A stretch of DNA of 62,316 bases. Origin: Mesorhizobium carmichaelinearum (GTDB taxonomy: Bacteria > Pseudomonadota > Alphaproteobacteria > Rhizobiales > Rhizobiaceae). A program made the translations under genes and the position numbers. Below the pieces are notes generated by a model. The model was not told the DNA's origin and searched no databases. It worked only from the letters and a program-made list of their open reading frames with translations. The stretch is from contig NZ_FZQR01000030.1 in the NCBI RefSeq assembly GCF_900199455.1, forward strand, positions 1-62,316, in the 5' to 3' direction. This document shows, in pieces, positions 8,218-16,597 of this stretch. Within the stretch, counting starts at the first letter, position 1. Each line of letters begins with the position of its first letter.

Positions 8218-8475
8218 CTATCTGTTGTCGAGTTCGGAACGGACGAGTTCGAGCCCGCGCCTAGTGATGCGGTAGGGACCGCCACCCGACGACGAAACTG
8301 CCTTTTTCCGCTTCAGCTTTCGAAACAGGCCGAGATCGACGCCCGGATAATGCCAGCCGTCACGGGTCAGGCATTTGACGGAGGCGATCCGCTTTTTCTC
8401 GTTCTTTTCGATTTCAATGCGTCCGCCCTGCGCAAGCAGGTGCAGGATGCGCTGTTCAGTGCGCGAAATATCCAT
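8218..8475 (-). CDS. YjhX/TopAI (UPF0386) family protein
   Basis: An 85-residue protein from the Met at 8475 (MDISRTEQRILHLLAQGG). A longer reading from 8529 adds an Ala-rich stretch unlike the family. The whole length matches UPF0386: conserved GGRIE, CLTRDGW, LFRKLKRKKAV, PYRIT and the terminal ELDNR. E. coli YjhX is TopAI, a toxin that inhibits DNA topoisomerase I and is neutralised by the adjacent GNAT-like YjhQ. Here no antitoxin-like gene is adjacent; the nearest GNAT lies 2.4 kb away on the other strand. It may therefore be a lone regulatory or winged-helix-like protein rather than half of a toxin-antitoxin pair. Confidence 0.88.
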   Translation of the reverse strand: MDISRTEQRILHLLAQGGRIEIEKNEKKRIASVKCLTRDGWHYPGVDLGLFRKLKRKKAVSSSGGGPYRITRRGLELVRSELDNR

Positions 8476-8756
8476 ATGGAGAGTTTCCGGGAAAACAGAA
8501 AATGCCGCCGCCGCGAAGCTTCGCGGCACGGGGTTTCAGGTTTTCTGCCCTGCCTCGCTACGAGGTCAGGGCCCTACCGGGACTGAGCGTAAGTGGACAT
8601 CCACTCTCCATTGGGATTGATGTCCTATAGGCAAAAGCGGCTGAAAAGGCCAGCCGGTGGCTTTGCGCTTGTCTCGCGAAGCGGTTTGCACTAGCGAAGG
8701 CCAACACCCAAATTCGCGAAAATCGCAATATTCGCGAGCTAGAAGCGCAGGCTACC

Positions 8757-10262
8757 ATGACACTTATCGATACCCGCACACCCGACGCAAAGCGCCTGAT
8801 CTCCGGCGCCACCGGCGACTGGGAAATCATCATTGGTCTCGAAGTGCATGCGCAGGTCATCTCGGAAGCCAAATTGTTTTCCGGCGCTTCGACCGCTTTC
8901 GGTGCTGCTCCCAACGGCAATGTCAGCCTGGTCGATGCGGCCATGCCGGGCATGCTGCCGGTCATCAACGAGGAATGCGTCAAGCAGGCGATCCGCACCG
9001 GCCTCGGTCTGAAGGCGCAGATCAACCACAAGTCGGTTTTCGACCGGAAGAATTATTTTTATCCCGACCTGCCGCAGGGCTACCAGATCTCGCAGTTCAA
9101 GCAGCCGATCGTCGGCGAGGGCACGGTGATCGTGTCGGTCGGACCGGACCGCCAGGGCGAGTTCGAGGACATCGAGGTCGGCATCGAGCGCCTGCATCTG
9201 GAACAGGATGCCGGCAAGTCGATGCACGACCAGCATCCGACCATGTCCTATGTCGACCTCAACCGCTCCGGCGTGGCGCTGATGGAGATCGTCTCCAAGC
9301 CTGACCTGCGTTCCGGCGATGAGGCCAAGGCCTATGTCACCAAGCTGCGCACCATCATGCGCTATCTCGGCACCTGCGACGGCAACATGGATGAAGGCTC
9401 GCTGCGCGCCGACGTCAACGTCTCGGTACGCCGGCCCGGCGGCGAGTTCGGCACGCGCTGCGAGATCAAGAACATGAACTCGATCCGCTTCATTGGCCAG
9501 GCCATCGACTATGAGGCGCGCCGCCAGATCGCCATCCTGGAGGACGGCGGCAAGATCGACCAGGAGACGCGGCTGTACGATGCCGTCAAGGGCGAGACGC
9601 GCTCCATGCGCTCGAAGGAAGAGGCGCACGATTACCGCTATTTCCCCGATCCCGATCTTCTGCCGCTGGAATTCGACCAGGCCTATGTCGACACTTTGGC
9701 CGAAGGACTGCCGGAACTGCCCGACGACAAGAAGGCGCGGCTCATCATCTCGCTGGGTCTGTCGACCTACGACGCTTCGATCCTCGTGTCGGAAAAGTCG
9801 ATCGCCGACTATTTCGAGAAGGTGGCCTCCGGCCGCGACGGCAAGCTCGCCGCCAACTGGGTCATCAACGATCTGCTCGGCCAGTTGAACAAGGCCGGCA
9901 AGGATATTGAAAATGCTCCGGTTTCGCCCGATCAGCTCGGCGCGGTCATCGACCTGATCAAGGATGGCACCATCTCCGGCAAGATCGCCAAGGACCTGTT
10001 CGAGATCGTCTGGAATGAAGGCGGCGATCCGCGCCAGCTGGTCGAAAGCCGTGGCTTGAAGCAGGTCACAGACACCGGCGCCATCGAGAAGGCGGTCGAC
10101 GAGGTGATCGCGGCCAATCCCGACAAGGTCGAACAGGCGCGCGCCAAGCCGACCATGGCCGGCTGGTTCGTCGGTCAGGTGATGAAGGCGACGGGCGGCA
10201 AGGCCAATCCGCAAGCGGTCAACGACCTCGTCAAGGCCAAGCTCGGCATATCGGATCAATGA
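8757..10262 (+). CDS. gatB: Asp-tRNA(Asn)/Glu-tRNA(Gln) amidotransferase subunit B
   Basis: A 501-residue protein matching GatB end to end. The N-terminal kinase-like core opens with WEIIIGLEVHAQ near 22-33 and contains LHLEQDAGKS and the SYVDLNRSGVALMEIV segment. The C-terminal YqeY-like tail domain begins near 350 and ends with the TMAGWFVGQVMKATGGKANP region. With GatA and GatC it amidates misacylated Glu-tRNA(Gln) or Asp-tRNA(Asn) in the cytoplasm. gatA and gatC are not in this window, which is usual for alphaproteobacteria. The stop codon overlaps the next gene's start (ATGA). Confidence 0.97.
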   Translation: MTLIDTRTPDAKRLISGATGDWEIIIGLEVHAQVISEAKLFSGASTAFGAAPNGNVSLVDAAMPGMLPVINEECVKQAIRTGLGLKAQINHKSVFDRKNYFYPDLPQGYQISQFKQPIVGEGTVIVSVGPDRQGEFEDIEVGIERLHLEQDAGKSMHDQHPTMSYVDLNRSGVALMEIVSKPDLRSGDEAKAYVTKLRTIMRYLGTCDGNMDEGSLRADVNVSVRRPGGEFGTRCEIKNMNSIRFIGQAIDYEARRQIAILEDGGKIDQETRLYDAVKGETRSMRSKEEAHDYRYFPDPDLLPLEFDQAYVDTLAEGLPELPDDKKARLIISLGLSTYDASILVSEKSIADYFEKVASGRDGKLAANWVINDLLGQLNKAGKDIENAPVSPDQLGAVIDLIKDGTISGKIAKDLFEIVWNEGGDPRQLVESRGLKQVTDTGAIEKAVDEVIAANPDKVEQARAKPTMAGWFVGQVMKATGGKANPQAVNDLVKAKLGISDQ

Positions 10263-10954
10263 GCACAGGCGCAAAGTCGGGCAACCCGACAGGCGTCTCG
10301 TCGGCCCTGTTGATTATCGGCGCCGTGCTGCTTTTTGTCGGCACGTCGCTGCATCCGATGCATGAAGATCCGAACGACGCGCTTGCCGCCTTCGGTGAAT
10401 ATGCCGCCGACCATATCTGGCTCTACAGCCACATGGCACAGCTTGCCGGCGTCTTCGCGATGGTTGCGGGGCTGCTGCTGGTCCTTGGCCGCCTGTCCGA
10501 CGGCCCGGCCCGTGGCTCGACCCTGCTGACGATCGTGTTCGGCGCGGCATCGCTGGCAGCGGCTGCCGCCTTGCAGGCCGTCGACGGCATTGCGCTGAAA
10601 GCGGTGGTCAATGCCTGGGCCGCAGCCGATGCCGCGGCAAAACCGTCGCTGTTCAGCGCGGCCTTCGCCGTGCGCCAGGTGGAAGTCGGATTTGCCGCGA
10701 TCAGCGCCATGCTGCTCGGCTTGACGGTTCTGCTCGCCACTGTCGCCCTCCATCAGGCCAGGCGCTGTCCGTTATGGCTGTCGCTGCTCGGCGGCGCCGC
10801 CGCCGTGGGCGTCCTGTTCGGCGGCTTGGCCACCGCGGCAACCGGTTTCTCCGGCCTTGCCATGGCGGCCAACATGCCGGGCAGCATGGTGCTTCTGGTC
10901 TGGGTCGTGCTGCTTGCGGCGATCGATTTCAGACGCGATCGCGTCGCGGCATAG
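10259..10954 (+). CDS. six-segment membrane protein of unknown function
   Basis: A 231-residue hydrophobic protein with about six membrane segments: near 15-33, 55-80, 90-110, 135-165, 175-200 and 205-225. Between the first two is a short acidic loop with HPMHEDPNDALAAF and a YAAD..W segment. The composition (Ala, Leu, Gly) suggests an inner-membrane protein; I recognise no family motif. The start overlaps the gatB stop by four bases, so it is probably translated by coupling from the gatB transcript. A GNAT gene follows after 15 bases, making a likely three-gene unit. Confidence 0.75.
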   Translation: MSTGAKSGNPTGVSSALLIIGAVLLFVGTSLHPMHEDPNDALAAFGEYAADHIWLYSHMAQLAGVFAMVAGLLLVLGRLSDGPARGSTLLTIVFGAASLAAAAALQAVDGIALKAVVNAWAAADAAAKPSLFSAAFAVRQVEVGFAAISAMLLGLTVLLATVALHQARRCPLWLSLLGGAAAVGVLFGGLATAATGFSGLAMAANMPGSMVLLVWVVLLAAIDFRRDRVAA

Positions 10955-10969
10955 GCGGGAGAGAAAGCG

Positions 10970-11461
10970 ATGTTCGTCCGCACCGCCGGGGAACGCGACC
11001 TCGCCGCCATCCGGGCGCTGCTGGTTGAAACCTGGCACGCCACCTACGATGCCATCTATGGCGCCGCCAAGGTCACCGAAATCACCGATGAGTGGCACTC
11101 GACTGCCTCGCTGAGGGCGCGGCTGACCAAGCCGAACAGCGAGTTCCTCGTCGCCGATGACGGCAAGCGCATTGGTGGCGTGGCTTTTGCCGAAGGCGTC
11201 GATGGCGGAGAACAGGTTGTCCTGAAACAGCTCTACGTGCTGCCCGGCCTGCAGGGCAGGGGCATTGGCGGCATGCTGCTCGACGAGATCATCGAGAGTT
11301 TCCCTGAAGCTCGCGCCATTCGTCTGGAAGTGGAGGCGCGGAACACGCGCGCCATCGCCTTCTATGAAGCAAACGGCTTCGTGCGATCCGGCGATGCCGG
11401 CGAGCACACAGGTGTCTCTGGCGAGCCGACGCTGGTCTATCGCCGGCCCCTTGCCGGCTGA
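10970..11461 (+). CDS. GNAT family N-acetyltransferase
   Basis: A 163-residue protein with the GNAT fold: an N-terminal substrate region (FVRTAGERDLAAIRALL), the acetyl-CoA motif A as VLKQLYVLPGLQGRGIGGMLL near 84-104 with the Q/RxxGxG/A pattern, and motif B as RLEVEARNTRAIAFYEANGF near 119-138. It would acetylate an amino group on a small molecule or protein; the target is not predictable. It follows the membrane protein by 15 bases, with an AGAGAAAG ribosome site just before the ATG. Confidence 0.88.
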   Translation: MFVRTAGERDLAAIRALLVETWHATYDAIYGAAKVTEITDEWHSTASLRARLTKPNSEFLVADDGKRIGGVAFAEGVDGGEQVVLKQLYVLPGLQGRGIGGMLLDEIIESFPEARAIRLEVEARNTRAIAFYEANGFVRSGDAGEHTGVSGEPTLVYRRPLAG

Positions 11462-11616
11462 TCCCCTTGGCGCATAGCTATTTGGATCACCTTCGCGCGA
11501 ACGGTGCGGCAAGGGTCCGTTTTCATTTGACGGCCTGAGGGTCACACACCAAGCTGCGGGCAGCTGACCGTGCGGAAGCCGGAATGGGCTGGCGCGCAAG
11601 GCGCGAGGGGGAAACC

Positions 11617-12315
11617 ATGCCAAGCTTGCCGGAACTGATGCCGACACAGGTGTCGGACGAAACCTTTGGTGGCGTCACCTATCACATAGCGGGCGAGCTG
11701 GTGCCCGTGCTGTCTGTCGATGTGACGCAAATGCCCGTCTATTTCGAGCATCACATCCTGTTGTGGAAGAACTCCACCATCACCATCGGCCTGAAATCGC
11801 TGAAGGGTGCTCTGAAGCGCATGATGGCCGGCATGCAGATCTTCGTCACCGAGGCATCGGGAGCGGGCATCATCGCCTTCAGCCGCGACGGGCCCGGCCA
11901 CATCGTGCCGATCCATCTCAGGCGCGGCGAGGAGATCCAGGTGCGCGAACACCAGTTTCTCGCCGCCACCGGAAATGTCGACTACACATTCGAGCGGGTG
12001 CGCGGCCTGGCGACGATGCTGTTTGGCCAGAGCGGCTTCTTCATCGACCGCTTTCGCGGCGACAGCGGCGACGGCATCGTCTGGCTGCACGGCTACGGCA
12101 ATGTCTTCGAGAAGACGCTTGCCGCCGGCGAGACCATCGACATCGAGCCGGGCGGCTGGCTGTTCAAGGATACCTCGGTCAGGATGGAAACCAAGATCGA
12201 CCGCCTGTCGAGCGGCTTCTTCGGCGCCAACATGAATTTCATCGTCAACCGCTTCACCGGTCCGGGCCGCGTCGGCATCCAGTCGATGTATCTGCATATG
12301 CCGACGGAGGAGTAG
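11617..12315 (+). CDS. AIM24 / TIGR00266 family protein
   Basis: 232 residues from the ATG at 11617, preceded by GCGAGGGGGAAACC as ribosome site; an ATG at 11584 would add 11 residues. The protein fits the AIM24 family (PF01987): an all-beta fold with repeated glycine turns, including the GVTYHIAGE start, VREHQFLAATGNVDY near 110 and VWLHGYGNVFEKTL near 162. The mitochondrial homologue affects cristae structure in yeast. The bacterial role is unknown, possibly in envelope stress or as a scaffold. It stands alone between the gatB unit and the convergent panC gene. Confidence 0.8.
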   Translation: MPSLPELMPTQVSDETFGGVTYHIAGELVPVLSVDVTQMPVYFEHHILLWKNSTITIGLKSLKGALKRMMAGMQIFVTEASGAGIIAFSRDGPGHIVPIHLRRGEEIQVREHQFLAATGNVDYTFERVRGLATMLFGQSGFFIDRFRGDSGDGIVWLHGYGNVFEKTLAAGETIDIEPGGWLFKDTSVRMETKIDRLSSGFFGANMNFIVNRFTGPGRVGIQSMYLHMPTEE

Positions 12316-12379
12316 CGCGTGCCGGAAATCTCGGATGGGTGACGCGCCAGGGGACAAAGCGTGGCGTAGCCCAATCCGC

Positions 12380-13231
12380 TCAGGCAACGGCAACGTCCAC
12401 ATTGTCGATGAGTCGTGTCTTGCCAAGCCAGGCAGCGGCGAGCAGGCGCCCGACGCGGTCGCGGCGCCACGGCGCCAGTGTCAGGCTTTCGCGGGCCTCG
12501 ACATAGTCGACTTTCTGGAAGCCGGCGGCGATCAGGGCGCGGCGGGCTTCACCGGTCGCTTCATCTTGATGTGCGCCGCTCGCCAATGCTGCTGCCGCCT
12601 TGTGCAGGATGGCGTTGAGCTGGCGGGCGACAGCAAGTTCGGCCTCGCTGAGATAGGCGTTGCGTGACGACATGGCGAGGCCATGCGTGTCGCGTATGGT
12701 CGGGGCGCCGATGATCTCGACGGGCAGGTCGAGGTCGCGGCAGAGTTGCCTGACGACGCAAAGCTGCTGGTAATCCTTCTCGCCAAAGACCGCATAGTCG
12801 GGCGTTGCCTGGAGGAAAAGCTTGGCCACAACGGTGGCGACGCCTTCGAAAAAGGTCGGGCGAAAGTCCGATTCGAGCCCGGCGGACGGGCCGCCGACCG
12901 AGATCCTGGTGGCGAAGCCGGCGGGATACATTGCGCCGACCGTCGGCGTGAAGGCAAGATCGGCCTTGACCGTCGTCAGCAGGTCGAGGTCACGGGCGAG
13001 CTGGCGCGGATATTTGTCGAGATCCTCGCTCGGCGCGAACTGCGTCGGGTTGACGAAGATCGACACCACGCATCGCTCGGCCTTTTCCTTGGCGATCCTG
13101 ATCAGGGAGAGATGCCCCTCATGCAACGCGCCCATGGTTGGCACCATGGCGACGCGCAGGCCATCGCGCCGCCACTCCTGAATCCGCGCGCGAAGTGCGG
13201 CAACGCTATCGACGACCTCGGGACGGCTCAT
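12380..13231 (-). CDS. panC: pantoate--beta-alanine ligase
   Basis: A 283-residue cytoplasmic enzyme that joins pantoate to beta-alanine with ATP, the last step of pantothenate synthesis. It is a nucleotidyl-transferase-fold protein with the HIGH-like motif in PTMGALHEGHLSL near 31-43, FVNPTQFAPSEDLDKYP near 60-76, VFGEKDYQQL near 148 and the KMSKS-equivalent MSSRNAYLS near 187. Its start overlaps the panB stop by four bases, so panB and panC form a coupled minus-strand operon, the usual arrangement. Confidence 0.97.
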   Translation of the reverse strand: MSRPEVVDSVAALRARIQEWRRDGLRVAMVPTMGALHEGHLSLIRIAKEKAERCVVSIFVNPTQFAPSEDLDKYPRQLARDLDLLTTVKADLAFTPTVGAMYPAGFATRISVGGPSAGLESDFRPTFFEGVATVVAKLFLQATPDYAVFGEKDYQQLCVVRQLCRDLDLPVEIIGAPTIRDTHGLAMSSRNAYLSEAELAVARQLNAILHKAAAALASGAHQDEATGEARRALIAAGFQKVDYVEARESLTLAPWRRDRVGRLLAAAWLGKTRLIDNVDVAVA

Positions 13232-14106
13232 GATTCATCCCCGCCATTTGCGTTCGAAATGGTATTCGAACTGGAAAAGGCCTTTGAGCCCGAAAAAACA
13301 TGGGTTGGGCCAGGGAATGTCCGGTCCCGCACCTCCGCTGCGTAACGCTCGGCGGCGTGCGCGATGACGCTGCGCAGATCGGCGTATTCCTTGACGAATT
13401 TCGGCACGCGGTCGACGGTCAGCCCGACCATGTCGTCGATGACCAGGATTTGGCCATCGCAGTCGCCGCTGGCGCCGATGCCGATGGTCGGAATGGCGAT
13501 ACGGCGGGTGATGTTGGCGGCGACCGCCTCGATCGTGCCTTCGATAACCACGGAGAACGCGCCGGCCTTTTCGACGGCGAGCGCGTCGGCCATCAACGCT
13601 GCGATAGTCTCGTCCGTGCGGCCCTTAATCTTGTAGCCGCCATCCTTCTCTACCGATTGCGGCAGCAGGCCGATATGGCCCATGACCGGAATGCCGGCGG
13701 CCACGATTGCCGCGATCTGACCGGCCATGTCGACGCCGCCTTCAAGCTTCACCGCCTGGCAGCCGGTCTCGTCGACGATGCGCCGCGCCGACGCCACCGC
13801 CTGCGCCGTGGAATCCTCGTAACTGCCCGCCGGCATGTCGACGACGACGCAGGCCCTGGCCGAACCGCGCATCACGGCTTGCCCATGCGCGATCATCATC
13901 TCCAGCGACGCGCCCAGCGTCGTCGCATGGCCATGCAGGACCATGGCGACGCTGTCGCCGACCAGGAGCAGGTCGACATGGGGATCGAGCAGGCGAGCGA
14001 CGGGATAGGTGTAGGCCGTCAGGCAGACCAGTGGTGTGCCGCCCTTGCGGCGGCGAATCAACTCGGCGCCGATGCGAATGTCGGTGGTCGGCAATTCCGT
14101 GGCCAA
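13228..14106 (-). CDS. panB: 3-methyl-2-oxobutanoate hydroxymethyltransferase
   Basis: A 292-residue TIM-barrel enzyme that transfers a one-carbon unit from methylene-tetrahydrofolate to ketoisovalerate, giving ketopantoate. Family motifs are CLTAYTYPVARLLD near 28, DLLLVGDSVAMVLHGH near 44-59, metal-binding D and E residues in VVDMPAGSYE and VKLEGG, and GHIGLLPQS near 141. The C-terminus runs some 20 residues past the usual end (SGSKAFSSSNTISNANGGDES), a Ser/Asn-rich tail of no obvious role. It is the first gene of the panB-panC operon. Confidence 0.97.
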   Translation of the reverse strand: MATELPTTDIRIGAELIRRRKGGTPLVCLTAYTYPVARLLDPHVDLLLVGDSVAMVLHGHATTLGASLEMMIAHGQAVMRGSARACVVVDMPAGSYEDSTAQAVASARRIVDETGCQAVKLEGGVDMAGQIAAIVAAGIPVMGHIGLLPQSVEKDGGYKIKGRTDETIAALMADALAVEKAGAFSVVIEGTIEAVAANITRRIAIPTIGIGASGDCDGQILVIDDMVGLTVDRVPKFVKEYADLRSVIAHAAERYAAEVRDRTFPGPTHVFSGSKAFSSSNTISNANGGDES

Positions 14107-14336
14107 TCGTCACCTCCCTTGGCCCATGGCCGGATTGGATATCCGCATGGGCGCGCTGAGCTTTAGAAAGAGCGCAAAGGCTTGGCAAGCGCGCATCCTG
14201 CCGCCTTGTGGGATCACAGGCTTGTGTCGGATCCCCGGCGCGCCATTTGCGCACCCCCCGCGGCAAAACCCTTGCCTTCCCGAAGGCCTGACGCCATAAG
14301 CAGGAAACAGGCGCCGCCAGCGCAAAGGGTTCTGAG

Positions 14337-14735
14337 ATGAAGACTTTCCTGACGCAGTTTTTCACTTGGTGGAACAGCCAGACGCTGGGAACGCGCCTGC
14401 ACACCTGGCGGTACGGCAAGAGGGTCGGCCAGGACGAGGTCGGCAATGTCTACTACGAAGGCGGTATCGATTCGGAAGGCCGCACGCGCCGCTGGGTCAT
14501 CTACCGCAACTATTCCGAAGCTTCGGCCATTCCGCCTGGCTGGCACGGTTGGATGCATCACCGTGTCGACGTCGCGCCGCCGAGCGAAGACTACAAGCCG
14601 CGCGAATGGCAGAAGCCGCATCAGCCCAATCTGACCGGCACGCCGGCGGCCTATCGGCCGAAGGGCTCGGTGCTGACCAATCAGCATCGCCCGCAGGTCA
14701 CCGGTGACTACGACGCGTGGACGCCCGGCTCGTAA
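14337..14735 (+). CDS. complex I accessory subunit NDUFA12 (B17.2) family
   Basis: A 132-residue protein matching NDUFA12, one of the few complex I accessory subunits shared by mitochondria and alphaproteobacteria. The pattern FFTWWNSQTLGTRLHTWRYGK, VGQDEVGNVYYE and RRWVIYRN...ASAIPPGWHGWMHH is diagnostic. It would bind the peripheral arm of NADH:ubiquinone oxidoreductase on the cytoplasmic face. AAAGGGT is a plausible ribosome site eight bases before the ATG. The DUF2155 gene follows, and aat comes soon after on the other strand; this grouping is conserved in Rhizobiales. Confidence 0.95.
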   Translation: MKTFLTQFFTWWNSQTLGTRLHTWRYGKRVGQDEVGNVYYEGGIDSEGRTRRWVIYRNYSEASAIPPGWHGWMHHRVDVAPPSEDYKPREWQKPHQPNLTGTPAAYRPKGSVLTNQHRPQVTGDYDAWTPGS

Positions 14736-14893
14736 CGACCCGGCTGGTAACGGCGCCTCGACTTGTCACAGCACGAAGTGCAGGCCGGTCCTTTATCGCC
14801 ACAATTGGTGTTTAGCTGCTTGCTGATCAGAAAACGGCGACTAGCCTTGGCGATCGACGGAATCACCCGGGCGCGAACCACCGGTACCCCTAT

Positions 14894-15496
14894 ATGAGCT
14901 TTTTCAATCTGATATCGACGGGCGGTCTGACGCTAGCCGCCAGCCTCGCCGTCAGCACTGCGGCCTTTGCGGCTTCGCCCACACCGGCCGCACCCGCCGC
15001 GCCCGCCCCGGCGGCGCCCGCGGGATCGGATCGCATCACCAACCCGGTTGCCGAGTTCGCCGGCATCGACAAGATCACCGGCCGCATCATTACCTTCGAC
15101 GTCTATATCGACGAGACGGTGCAGTTCGGTGCTCTGCAGGTGACGCCGCGCGTCTGCTACTCCAGGCCGCAGACCGAAGAGCCGAGGACCGATTCCTTCG
15201 TCGAGGTCGACGAGATCACGCTCGACCGCAAGATCCGCCGCATCTTTACCGGCTGGATGTTCGCCGAAAGCCCCGGGCTCAACGCCGTCGAACATGCCGT
15301 CTATGACGTCTGGCTGAAGGAATGCAAGCAGAAGTCGGATGTGCCGGCGCCCGATGCCGCCAAGGCTGACGCCACCAAGGCCGACACTTCGAAGCCGGCC
15401 GCGACCAAACCAGCCGCCGCCAAGCCGAAGCCTGCGGCGAGCCCGGATGTGGAACAGCCCGATCCCGTGGAACCGGACGCCACCGACGCCAACTGA
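14894..15496 (+). CDS. DUF2155 domain exported protein
   Basis: A 200-residue protein with a signal peptide (hydrophobic 8-24, cleavage near AFAAS). A Pro/Ala linker precedes the DUF2155 domain (PF09923), about 45-135, with its typical ITGRIITFDVYIDETVQFG, RVCYSRPQTE and GWMFAESPGLNAVEHAVYDVWL elements. The C-terminal third is a low-complexity Lys/Ala/Pro tail with DATKADTSKPAATKP-like repeats. The function of the domain is unknown; its constant place beside NDUFA12 and aat suggests a housekeeping envelope role. The predicted location is the periplasm. Confidence 0.9.
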   Translation: MSFFNLISTGGLTLAASLAVSTAAFAASPTPAAPAAPAPAAPAGSDRITNPVAEFAGIDKITGRIITFDVYIDETVQFGALQVTPRVCYSRPQTEEPRTDSFVEVDEITLDRKIRRIFTGWMFAESPGLNAVEHAVYDVWLKECKQKSDVPAPDAAKADATKADTSKPAATKPAAAKPKPAASPDVEQPDPVEPDATDAN

Positions 15497-15570
15497 TCCC
15501 CGGAACCGTCACGTCCATCATGCGTTGGAATGCTGACGACCGCGCATCGATGCGCCCGGAGGATATTTCG

Positions 15571-15957
15571 ATGTCAGACAGCAAGCGGATCACGGCGAGC
15601 AAGAAAGAGTTGCTCGAACTCGAAAAAGGATTCTGGACAGGCGACGAGGCCTACTACGCGGCCAATGCCGACACGGAATGCCTGGTGGCCTTTCCGCAAA
15701 TGGCAAAGGCGATGGACAATGCCGACCTGGCCAAGACCGCGACCAAGCCCAACCGCTGGCGCGACCTCGATATCGAGCTCAAGGGAATTATTGAACCCGG
15801 CAGCGACATCGTCATGCTGACCTACGAGGCGCATGCGACGCGGGAGAATGGCGACCCCTACGCGGCGCTGGTCAGCACCGGCTATGTCCACCGCGTCAAT
15901 GGCTGGAAGATGATGTTCCACTCGCAGACACCGCTGGAAGTAGCGGCCGGGAAGTAG
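15571..15957 (+). CDS. small DUF4440/SnoaL-like protein
   Basis: 128 residues from the ATG at 15571 (MSDSKRITASKKEL), which has GGAGGAT eight bases upstream. An earlier in-frame ATG at 15520 lacks a ribosome site. The pattern ELEKGFWTGDEAYYAANADTE followed by IVMLTYEAHATRENGDPYAALVSTGYVHRVNGWKMMFHSQTP fits the cone-shaped NTF2-like fold seen in DUF4440 proteins. Such proteins are often binding or isomerase-like modules; no catalytic role can be assigned. It converges on aat. Confidence 0.78.
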   Translation: MSDSKRITASKKELLELEKGFWTGDEAYYAANADTECLVAFPQMAKAMDNADLAKTATKPNRWRDLDIELKGIIEPGSDIVMLTYEAHATRENGDPYAALVSTGYVHRVNGWKMMFHSQTPLEVAAGK

Positions 15958-15967
15958 GGCTCGATCC

Positions 15968-16585
15968 CTAGGGAAAAAAGATCGCCTCGCCCTTCAGTGC
16001 TTCGGCCAGCATCTTCTCATACTTGCCGCGCGGGACATCGACCGCGCCAAAGCGCTTGAGATGCTCAGTGGTGAATTGCGTATCAAGTAGAGCGAAGCCG
16101 CGTACCTTCAAGCGTTCGACGAGATGCACCAGGCAGATCTTCGATGCATCGGTCTCCTTGGAAAACATGCTTTCGCCGAAGAACACCCGTCCGAGCGACA
16201 CGCCGTAGAGGCCGCCGACCAACTGGTCCTCATGCCAGGCCTCGACCGAATGACAGTGGCCCATGCGGTGCAACTGCACATAGGCCTCGCGGATCGGCGC
16301 GTTGATCCAGGTCGAGCGCCGCTCCTCACGCTTTTCGGCACAGCCGTCGATCGTCGCTTCGAAATCGAAGTCGAAACGGATGTCGAACGGGCTTTTGCGG
16401 ATCGCCTTCTTCAGGCTTTTGGGCGTGTGGAACCCGTCGAGCGGGATGATGCCGCGCGTCTCCGGCCGCACCCAGAACACTTCCGGGTCGTTGGCGCTTT
16501 CGGCCATCGGAAAGACGCCCGAGGCATAGGCCTTGAGCAAGAGGTCGGTGGGGATGCGATAGCCGGGCGCGTAGGGACGGGTCAT
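15968..16585 (-). CDS. aat: leucyl/phenylalanyl-tRNA--protein transferase
   Basis: A 205-residue enzyme of the N-degron pathway: it moves Leu or Phe from tRNA to proteins with N-terminal Lys or Arg, marking them for ClpS-ClpAP. Signature stretches are LLKAYASGVFPMAE near 16-29, FWVRPETRGIIPLD near 37-50, INAPIREAYVQLHRMGHCHSVEAW near 93-116, GGLYGVSLGRVFFGESMFS near 123-141 and LLDTQFTTEHLKRFGA. The length is normal. It is the last gene of aroQ-accB-accC-aat, 12 bases after accC. Confidence 0.97.
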   Translation of the reverse strand: MTRPYAPGYRIPTDLLLKAYASGVFPMAESANDPEVFWVRPETRGIIPLDGFHTPKSLKKAIRKSPFDIRFDFDFEATIDGCAEKREERRSTWINAPIREAYVQLHRMGHCHSVEAWHEDQLVGGLYGVSLGRVFFGESMFSKETDASKICLVHLVERLKVRGFALLDTQFTTEHLKRFGAVDVPRGKYEKMLAEALKGEAIFFP

Positions 16586-16597
16586 CGCGTCCCCGGA

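Noticed and set aside
8739..10274. 511-codon ORF antisense to gatB
   Set aside because: Arg/Asp/Leu-rich shadow of gatB, no family resemblance; high GC makes long antisense ORFs common.
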